From Methylococcaceae bacterium (GTDB lineage Bacteria > Pseudomonadota > Gammaproteobacteria > Methylococcales > Methylomonadaceae): a stretch of 8,595 bases of DNA. The notes under the pieces were generated by a model. The model did no database searches and was not told the origin of the DNA. It was given only the letters and a program-made list of their open reading frames with translations. Made by a program: the position numbers and the translations under genes. Below, one piece after another: positions 5,849-8,595 of the stretch (position 1 is the first letter of the stretch; each line of letters opens with the position of its first letter). The DNA lies in the NCBI GenBank assembly GCA_013138855.1, contig WTBX01000151.1:1-8595 (forward strand). Reading direction: 5' to 3'.

Positions 5849-7093
5849 TTGAGTACACGTCGAGTTGTAATAACTGGATTAGGCGCGATCACGCCTTTGG
5901 CCAATACTGTCTCTGAAACATGGGATGGCATTATCAATGGTAAAAGTGGCATTAGCCCGATTGATTCTTTTGATATATCGCCTTTCGCGACCACTTTTGG
6001 TGGCGTAATCAGAAATTTTGATATTAGTGAATATATTCCTGCAAAAGATGCTAAACGTATGGATGGTTTCATTCATTACGGCATTGCCGCAGGCTGTCAG
6101 GCCATTGACGACTCAGGGATAGAAGTCACCGAAGAAAATGCCGAGCGTATTGGTGTTGCCATTGGCGCAGGTATTGGTGGAATTACAGGGATTGAAGAAT
6201 GTTACGAAACTTACGACAAAAAAGGCCCTAGACGAATTTCGCCGTTTTTTGTTCCAGGTAACATTATTAATATGATTTCTGGCAACCTGTCGATTAAATA
6301 TGGCTTAAAAGGGCCTAATTTTGCAATCGTCACAGCTTGCTCTACAGGCACTCACAATATCGGTGATGCCGCACGATTAATTAAATACGGTGATGCAGAT
6401 GTCATGGTTGCAGGGGGCGCGGAGCGTTGTACAACCTCCCCAACTGCAATGGGTGGCTTTGCCTCAGCGAAAGCTTTATCTCGTCGTAATGATGATCCTC
6501 AAGCTGCCAGTCGTCCTTGGGATAAAGACCGTGATGGCTTTGTCTTAAGTGATGGTTCTGGTGTCGTAGTTTTAGAAGAACTAGAACACGCTAAAGCACG
6601 CGGTGCAAAAATTTATGCTGAACTCGTTGGTTATGGCATGAGCGGTGATGCGTATCACATGACGACTCCATCAGTCGGTGGTGAAGGCGCGGCACGTTGT
6701 ATGCGTAATGCCATGCGTGATGCGGGTGTCAATCCAGAAGAGATTGACTATATCAACGCACATGGAACCTCAACACCTGCGGGTGATGTGGGTGAAACTC
6801 AAGCCATGAAAGCGGCTTTAGGCGATCATGCTTATAAAACCGCCGTTAGTTCTACTAAGTCTATGATTGGACATTTATTAGGCGCAGCGGGGGGTATTGA
6901 AGCCGTATTAACGGCTTTAAGTATTCAAAATCAAATTGCACCGCCTACGATTAATCTTGAAAATCAAGACCCAGAGTGCGATTTAGATTTTGTACCTAAC
7001 ACCGCTAGAGAAATGAAAATAGAAACCGCGATTTCTAACTCTTTTGGCTTTGGTGGAACAAATGGCTCGCTTGTATTCAAACGTTACGAGTAA
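5849..7093 (+). CDS. fabF: 3-oxoacyl-ACP synthase II (KAS II)
   Basis: FabF condenses acyl-ACP with malonyl-ACP during elongation. In E. coli it makes cis-vaccenate and adjusts membrane fluidity with temperature. The protein has 414 residues, full length for KAS II. Catalytic residues follow the E. coli pattern: Cys164 in VTACSTGTHN, His305 in NAHGTSTPAGD, Lys337 and His342 in STKSMIGHLLGAAGG. The glycine-rich end SNSFGFGGTNGSLVF (396-410) holds the gating Phe401. The start is TTG: AAGG at 5837-5840 lies eight bases upstream and the protein begins MSTRRVVITGLG, the family N-terminus. An out-of-frame ATG at 5844 gives only Met-Leu-stop and overlaps this TTG. FabF is preferred over FabB because of length, motifs and the acpP neighbour. 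A strong terminator follows. Confidence 0.97.
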   Translation: MSTRRVVITGLGAITPLANTVSETWDGIINGKSGISPIDSFDISPFATTFGGVIRNFDISEYIPAKDAKRMDGFIHYGIAAGCQAIDDSGIEVTEENAERIGVAIGAGIGGITGIEECYETYDKKGPRRISPFFVPGNIINMISGNLSIKYGLKGPNFAIVTACSTGTHNIGDAARLIKYGDADVMVAGGAERCTTSPTAMGGFASAKALSRRNDDPQAASRPWDKDRDGFVLSDGSGVVVLEELEHAKARGAKIYAELVGYGMSGDAYHMTTPSVGGEGAARCMRNAMRDAGVNPEEIDYINAHGTSTPAGDVGETQAMKAALGDHAYKTAVSSTKSMIGHLLGAAGGIEAVLTALSIQNQIAPPTINLENQDPECDLDFVPNTAREMKIETAISNSFGFGGTNGSLVFKRYE

Positions 7094-7140
7094 AATGAAT
7101 AGTTAGATTGGCAACAACAGTTTGCTTTTCTTTCAGCCAT

Positions 7141-7179
7141 AAAAACCTCAGTGATTTTTAAAATCGCTGAGGTTTTTTT
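7141..7179 (+). terminator. Intrinsic terminator of the fab operon
   Basis: Bases 7141-7157 pair with 7161-7177 over 17 base pairs with one T-G wobble (7152/7166) and a three-base loop. The right arm runs into a seven-T tract (7173-7179). It starts 48 bases after the fabF stop. The left arm begins with five A, so it could also stop transcription from the other strand. A textbook rho-independent terminator. Confidence 0.93.
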
Positions 7180-7229
7180 ATGTCCGTAATTCAGGCTACC
7201 AACTTAAGGCGGGATAAAAAATAGGAGCG

Positions 7230-7262
7230 AGACCGCCGAGGTTTTGAAAACCTCGGCGGTCT
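7230..7262. repeat. Perfect 33-base palindrome, probable dispersed intergenic repeat
   Basis: Sixteen bases on each side of a central G at 7246 are exact reverse complements. The arm is AGACCGCCGAGGTTTT and the GC-rich outer half flanks a TTTTGAAAA centre. It lies about 50 bases after the operon terminator and has no T-tract of its own, so it is not needed for termination. The form is that of a REP-like or small mobile repeat; copies elsewhere in the genome cannot be checked here. Confidence 0.75.
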
Positions 7263-7311
7263 AAGGAATGCGATTTTAATAACTTACGAAACTATATCAG
7301 TCAACTTATAA

Positions 7312-7362
7312 ACCATGAAGGGCATGAAGTTTTAAAGATTTCATCTTCATGTGCTTCATGGT
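7312..7362. repeat. Inverted repeat built from four CATGAAG units
   Basis: Arms 7312-7329 and 7345-7362 match at 16 of 18 positions around a 15-base loop. Each arm holds a tandem pair of the heptamer CATGAAG (7314-7320 and 7323-7329 on one strand, the complements at 7345-7351 and 7354-7360). The two mismatched positions both fall in the two-base linkers between heptamers. The sequence is unlike the other two dyads in the window. It may be a dispersed repeat or a protein-binding site; its role is unknown. Confidence 0.7.
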
Positions 7363-7543
7363 GAAAATATATTTTAAGTTTCGGATATTATTTAATCTTC
7401 ATTCCTAAGTACAACTCTCCTACCTTAAAGTGGTAGCCGTAGTTCGAGTATAGGCTTTAAATATTAAAAAATAAGCCACAGCATATTAACAGCTCATTTA
7501 TTCTGTTAAAGTTATCCTAACAGTAAAAATTAATCTCCTTATT

Positions 7544-8595
7544 ATGTACCCATTTCAATCGAGCCTTAAATATAAGCCAATCATTTTTTGTCAGTACATA
7601 ATTTTATTAATCTTTATCAGCTATTCTTTGCCCATATTGGCAGAGCCTAAGCGAACTATTATCCCCACCGAAAAAGTTTCTATACAGCTAAAATGGTTAC
7701 ATGCTTTTCAATTTGCAGGTTATTACGCAGCGAAAGAAAAAGGTTTTTATGCCGATGAAGGTTTGGAGGTTGAACTTAAACCGCGTATCCCGCGAGTTAA
7801 TAATATCGAACAGGTTCTTAACGGCAAATCAGAATATGGCATTGCTGATACGGGCTTATTACAAGATAGGTTGAAGGGTAAGCCCGTAGTGCTTCTTGCA
7901 TCCATTTTTCAACATAATCCCATTGTTTATTTCACTCTAAAAAGTTCAGGTATAACCACGCCTTATCAGTTTAAAGGCAAGCGGGTCATGGATAATTTAT
8001 ATGGTTCAGCATCGTTACGCGCTATGTTATATGAGGCGGGTATTTCTAGTGAGGAATTTACGCATATTAATCATACTTTCAACATAAATGACTTAATCAA
8101 TGGCAAAGTGGATGCGTTTTCGGATTATCTTACAAACCAACCTTATTCCTTTCGGCAAAAAAATATTGAAATTAACATCATTGACCCGCGTAATTATGGC
8201 ATTGATTTTTTAGGCGATAACCTATTTACCACCGAAGCAGAAATTCGTCAGCACCCAGAAAGAGTACGGCGGTTTTTACGCGCGACGCTAAAAGGTTGGG
8301 ATTATGCTTTAAAGCATTCAGATGAAATCATTAATCTAATTCTGAAAAAATATAATGCTGATAAACGCCTTTCAAAACAACACTTACGTTTTGAAGCCAA
8401 TGAAACGATCAAAATGATTGTGCCTGATAGCATCCCTTTAGGTAATACTAGCAGTAAGCGTTTTCTGCGTATTGCACAAACGTATCAGCAATTGGGTTTA
8501 GTGAAATCATTAGATAATTTAAAAGGATTTATTTATCTGTCTACTGAACAACAAAGTCTAAATCTAAGCTCAGAAGAAAAAGCATGGTTACAAGC
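7544..8595 (+). CDS. Exported NMT1/THI5-type substrate-binding protein, probably the sensor part of a larger signalling protein (3' end cut)
   Basis: An open frame of 350 codons from the ATG at 7544 to the window edge, without a stop. Residues about 12-33 are hydrophobic and end ILA-EP, a likely signal peptide or membrane anchor, so what follows is periplasmic. Residues about 45-330 resemble the NMT1/THI5-like periplasmic binding fold: LKWLHAFQFAGYYAAKEKGF (49-68), then YADEGLEVELKPR, GIADTGLLQDRLKGKPVVLLASIFQHNP and a helical RVRRFLRATLKGWDYAL segment. This fold binds small molecules such as thiamine precursors or sulfonates in ABC importers. The last visible residues, LNLSSEEKAWLQ, look like the linker that often opens a second, SBP_bac_3-type domain in multidomain sensors ending in histidine-kinase or GGDEF modules. 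That continuation is inferred. The ligand is unknown. There is no clear Shine-Dalgarno. Confidence 0.75.
   Translation, partial: MYPFQSSLKYKPIIFCQYIILLIFISYSLPILAEPKRTIIPTEKVSIQLKWLHAFQFAGYYAAKEKGFYADEGLEVELKPRIPRVNNIEQVLNGKSEYGIADTGLLQDRLKGKPVVLLASIFQHNPIVYFTLKSSGITTPYQFKGKRVMDNLYGSASLRAMLYEAGISSEEFTHINHTFNINDLINGKVDAFSDYLTNQPYSFRQKNIEINIIDPRNYGIDFLGDNLFTTEAEIRQHPERVRRFLRATLKGWDYALKHSDEIINLILKKYNADKRLSKQHLRFEANETIKMIVPDSIPLGNTSSKRFLRIAQTYQQLGLVKSLDNLKGFIYLSTEQQSLNLSSEEKAWLQ

Larger units (their letters stand above)
7180..7543. other. Non-coding gap between the fab operon and the sensor-like gene
   Basis: No coding region longer than a few dozen codons, and no recognisable RNA gene, is visible here. 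It holds two dyad elements (7230-7262 and 7312-7362, listed separately), then about 180 AT-rich bases with only small stems: CTACC/GGTAG at 7420-7436, and CTGTTA/TAACAG at 7503-7523 just before the next gene. I see no convincing promoter or Shine-Dalgarno for that gene. Confidence 0.6.

Noticed and set aside
5800..6076. Minus-strand open frames over the acpP-fabF gap and the fabF start
   Set aside because: They mirror fabF coding sequence, have low-complexity composition and no recognisable domains; the same applies to the other antisense frames in yceD, plsX, fabH, fabG and acpP.
7230..7262. Second intrinsic terminator
   Set aside because: The stem is strong but no T-tract follows it, and a complete terminator already ends the operon at 7179.
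7420..7460. GGTAGC and GTTCGAGT strings that recall tRNA D-arm and T-arm consensus
   Set aside because: They are only about ten bases apart, with no room for an anticodon arm, and no acceptor stem can be formed.
7363..7543. Possible TPP riboswitch ahead of the NMT1/THI5-like gene
   Set aside because: Neither the CTGAGA nor the ACCTGAT-type conserved element of the TPP aptamer is present.

Overview
The window carries the conserved core fatty-acid and phospholipid synthesis cluster of a gammaproteobacterium, in the order yceD-rpmF-plsX-fabH-fabD-fabG-acpP-fabF, all on the + strand. The gene order, the cysteine-free 59-residue L32 and the YceD/DUF177 neighbour match the Escherichia coli arrangement. 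Base composition is moderately AT-rich (by eye a little over 40% GC). The intergenic dyad repeats and the NMT1-type sensor at the right end recall sulfur-oxidising or methanotrophic gammaproteobacteria (Beggiatoa/Thiotrichales or Methylococcales), but that placement is from memory and is not proven by the sequence.

Layout. Positions 12-740: a lipoprotein of unknown function with a glycine-rich hydrophobic middle. 741-909: a nested inverted repeat, then a near-consensus promoter whose -10 box almost touches the yceD start codon. 910-5388: yceD, rpmF, plsX, fabH, fabD and fabG, packed with overlaps of 1 to 8 bases or gaps of about 10 bases. The exception is the rpmF-plsX gap, which holds several possible RNA stem-loops. 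5389-5526: a gap with a perfect TATAAT box and two leader hairpins before acpP. 5527-7093: acpP and fabF, separated by a hairpin and a pyrimidine-rich tract; fabF starts at TTG. 7141-7179: a strong intrinsic terminator closing the cluster. 7180-7543: non-coding, with two further dyad elements. 7544-8595: the 5' part of a secreted or membrane sensor-like protein with an NMT1/THI5-type binding domain, cut by the window end.

How the genes fit together. FabD loads malonyl groups from malonyl-CoA onto AcpP. FabH condenses acetyl-CoA with malonyl-ACP to start chains. FabG reduces the 3-keto group and FabF extends the chain. PlsX converts acyl-ACP to acyl-phosphate for the first step of phospholipid synthesis. 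YceD and ribosomal protein L32 tie the cluster to ribosome and growth-rate control. All catalytic residues I could check are present, so these genes look intact and ordinary.

I see no clearly new system here. The points most worth a second look are the non-coding ones: the possible near-leaderless yceD mRNA, mutually exclusive RNA pairings before plsX, the structured acpP leader, three unrelated dyad repeat elements flanking the operon, and the truncated sensor gene.
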